Shown one piece after another: positions 6,070 through 7,116 of a stretch of 7,116 nucleotides of DNA. The stretch spans positions 1 to 7,116 of the forward strand of contig JAJZOK010000112.1 in the NCBI GenBank assembly GCA_021811525.1. The letters are read 5' to 3'. The translations under genes were made by a program, and so were the position numbers. The notes under the pieces are model-generated. The model ran no database searches, was not told the DNA's origin, and was given only the letters and a program-made list of their open reading frames with translations. The DNA is from Thermoplasmata archaeon (GTDB lineage Archaea; Thermoplasmatota; Thermoplasmata; Thermoplasmatales; Thermoplasmataceae). Within the stretch, counting starts at the first letter, position 1. Each line of letters opens with the position of its first letter.

Positions 6070-6154
6070 TGCAGGGGATGGGATTTGAACCCACGTATCC
6101 CTACGGAACCAGACCCTCAATCTGGCGCCTTTGACCAATCTCGACAACCCCTGC
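6070..6154 (-). tRNA. tRNA-Leu(GAG)
   Basis: The minus strand folds as a type II tRNA. The acceptor arms GCAGGGG and CCCCTGC pair over all seven positions, followed by discriminator A at 6070. The D arm is GTC...GGC with GG in its loop. The anticodon stem CCAGA/TCTGG encloses the loop TTGAGGG, giving anticodon GAG, which reads the leucine codons CTC and CTT. A long variable arm (about 13-14 nt around CCGTAGGGATAC) and a TTCAAAT T-loop with stem GTGGG/CCCAT follow; its last pair is G-T. No intron is present, and CCA is not encoded, so it must be added after transcription. The length of 85 nt including the discriminator is normal for tRNA-Leu. Confidence 0.96.
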
Positions 6155-6178
6155 AGGGGTAAGGCTATTGAACTGTGC

Positions 6179-6190
6179 AATATTTAATTT
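6179..6190 (-). promoter_or_regulatory. TATA box of tRNA-Leu
   Basis: On the minus strand AAATTAAATATT is centred about 30 bp before the tRNA 5' end. It is preceded by a purine-rich GAGGAAA that could serve as the BRE. This is the expected archaeal spacing, with transcription starting a few bases before the mature tRNA. Confidence 0.6.
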
Positions 6191-6310
6191 TCCTCTACGG
6201 CAGTCAGAAAATCATTTTTATTTTGCAGACTGTGCTTCTGGCAAAACCAAAGGAAGAGCACATATTTAGGCAAATGCCCATTAATTCATAATTTGGCGCT
6301 TAAACTCAGT

Positions 6311-6346
6311 TAAATTTAAATCAATGGCTATTTTTCATTATATAAA
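6311..6346 (+). promoter_or_regulatory. A/T-rich promoter region of the thiolase gene
   Basis: Two TATA-like elements precede the thiolase. TAAATTTAAA at 6311-6320 would place initiation near 6341 with a leader of about 20 nt. CATTATATAAA at 6336-6346 is a better TATA match but lies only about 21 bp before the ATG, too close for standard spacing unless translation starts further in. AGGGGT at 6346-6351 could pair weakly with the anti-SD through wobble. Which element is used cannot be decided by eye. Confidence 0.4.
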
Positions 6347-6361
6347 GGGGTAAAATTGTCC

Positions 6362-7116
6362 ATGCCTATCACAAATGAAGCCTACATAGTAGATGCCATC
6401 AGGACGCCTGTTGGCAAGAGATACGGGGCCCTGAAGGAAATCCATCCGGTAGACCTGCTGGGAAACCTGATAAAGGGCGAAATGAAGAGAACCAGGCTGA
6501 ATCCCTCGAAGGTTGAGGATGTAATAGTCGGTTGCGTCAGCCAGGCTGGGGATCAAGGGTTCAACATAGCAAGGAACGCCTGGCTCTCAGCAGGGCTTCC
6601 CGAATCTGTCCCGGGTACCTCCATTGACAGGCAATGCGGTTCCAGCCTGCAGGCAGTAACATTCGCTGCCCAGGCAGTAAAATCAGGCATGCAGGACATA
6701 GTTCTCGCTGGCGGCGTGGAATCGATGTCCCGTGTTCCAATGGGAAGCACAATCAACAGTTCATCGAATCCCATTACCCTTGGTCTTGTTGTAAGGTATG
6801 GACTTGACAGGGAATGGTTCAGCCAGGCCAAAGGCGCCCAGCTTATTGCAGAGAAGTATGGTTTTGAGAGGGAAGAATTGGACGAATTCAGCTACATGAG
6901 CCATATTAAGGCAGGATCGGCCACTGAAAAAATGCAGGCTGAGATTATGCCTGTTGAAGCTGATGTCAACGGAGACGGGACTGAAATTATAACAATTCTG
7001 GACAGAGATGAAGGAATAAGGCCAAACCCGGATCTTCAGAAGATGAAGGAGATTAGGCCGGCGTTCAGGGACTTAGATCTGATAACTGCCGGGAATTCTT
7101 CACAAATATCCGATGG
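6362..7116 (+). CDS. Thiolase family protein (acetyl-CoA C-acyl/acetyltransferase), 3' end outside window
   Basis: The first 251 codons of a thiolase are present, out of about 390-400 expected. These enzymes cleave 3-ketoacyl-CoA with CoA (last step of beta-oxidation) or condense two acetyl-CoA. Visible landmarks are the N-terminal IVDAIRTPVGK strand and the acyl-accepting Cys92 in DRQCGSSLQAV. Next come LAGGVESMSRVPMGS and the 3-ketoacyl-CoA thiolase-like stretch RPNPDLQKMKEIRPAF, then TAGNSSQISDG at the window edge. The catalytic His and second Cys lie beyond the window. The sequence matches the FadA/AtoB type. It does not look like the SCP-x-like thiolase that most archaea pair with DUF35 and HMG-CoA synthase for mevalonate, so a role in acyl-CoA breakdown is more likely. 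The ATG at 6362 is taken as start; a TTG at 6356 in frame is possible. Confidence 0.92.
   Translation, partial: MPITNEAYIVDAIRTPVGKRYGALKEIHPVDLLGNLIKGEMKRTRLNPSKVEDVIVGCVSQAGDQGFNIARNAWLSAGLPESVPGTSIDRQCGSSLQAVTFAAQAVKSGMQDIVLAGGVESMSRVPMGSTINSSSNPITLGLVVRYGLDREWFSQAKGAQLIAEKYGFEREELDEFSYMSHIKAGSATEKMQAEIMPVEADVNGDGTEIITILDRDEGIRPNPDLQKMKEIRPAFRDLDLITAGNSSQISD

Noticed and set aside
6070..6154. Integration (attachment) site within the tRNA
   Set aside because: No second copy of the tRNA 3' end occurs in the window and no integrase gene flanks it.
6155..6361. Extra gene or RNA between tRNA-Leu and the thiolase
   Set aside because: The stretch is A/T-rich with only promoter-like elements, a 4-bp GGCA/TGCC stem at 6270-6279 and a repeated ACTGTGC heptamer; nothing supports a further gene.
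6553..6831. Minus-strand frames within the thiolase gene
   Set aside because: Antisense to a clear thiolase with its catalytic Cys motif; the translations show no family features.

Overview
The window looks archaeal, most likely a Thermoplasmata-type euryarchaeon of moderate GC. Three things point there. Arg codons are mostly AGG/AGA and ATA is common for Ile. Promoter-like sites are TATA boxes with no bacterial -35/-10 pairs. The type II tRNA-Leu has no encoded CCA, and the main operon ends in a T-rich run without a hairpin. The lineage is an inference; no marker gene fixes it.

Layout. Positions 1-96 (+) hold the last 31 codons of an unidentified gene. The next 171 bp are non-coding apart from a short recombinase-like remnant. 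Positions 268-2328 (-) carry a two-gene unit read right to left: a HAD-family phosphatase, then a type I phosphodiesterase/nucleotide pyrophosphatase of the alkaline phosphatase superfamily. The two are in the same frame, separated by one TGA and two sense codons. A 144-bp divergent promoter region (2329-2472) follows, with a perfect 6-bp inverted repeat. Positions 2473-5778 (+) are a tightly overlapping three-gene operon for a group I energy-coupling-factor (ECF) importer: a membrane S component resembling YkoE, an ATPase with two fused nucleotide-binding domains (YkoD-like), and an EcfT/CbiQ-type transmembrane component (YkoC-like). It ends in a T-rich terminator. Positions 5779-6069 hold a possible 32-codon membrane microprotein and a cluster of TGACTA repeats. 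A tRNA-Leu(GAG) gene lies at 6070-6154 (-). The 5' two thirds of a FadA/AtoB-type thiolase begin at 6362 (+) and run off the window.

How the genes may work together. The ECF operon should be a complete importer for a vitamin or vitamin precursor. Its substrate cannot be read from the sequence; thiamine or its pyrimidine precursor is the leading guess because of the YkoEDC-like architecture, but no TPP riboswitch is visible. The divergent enzymes would cleave phosphodiester/pyrophosphate and phosphomonoester bonds in turn. That makes a cofactor-salvage neighbourhood conceivable but unproven. The tRNA and thiolase look like unrelated housekeeping and lipid-metabolism genes.
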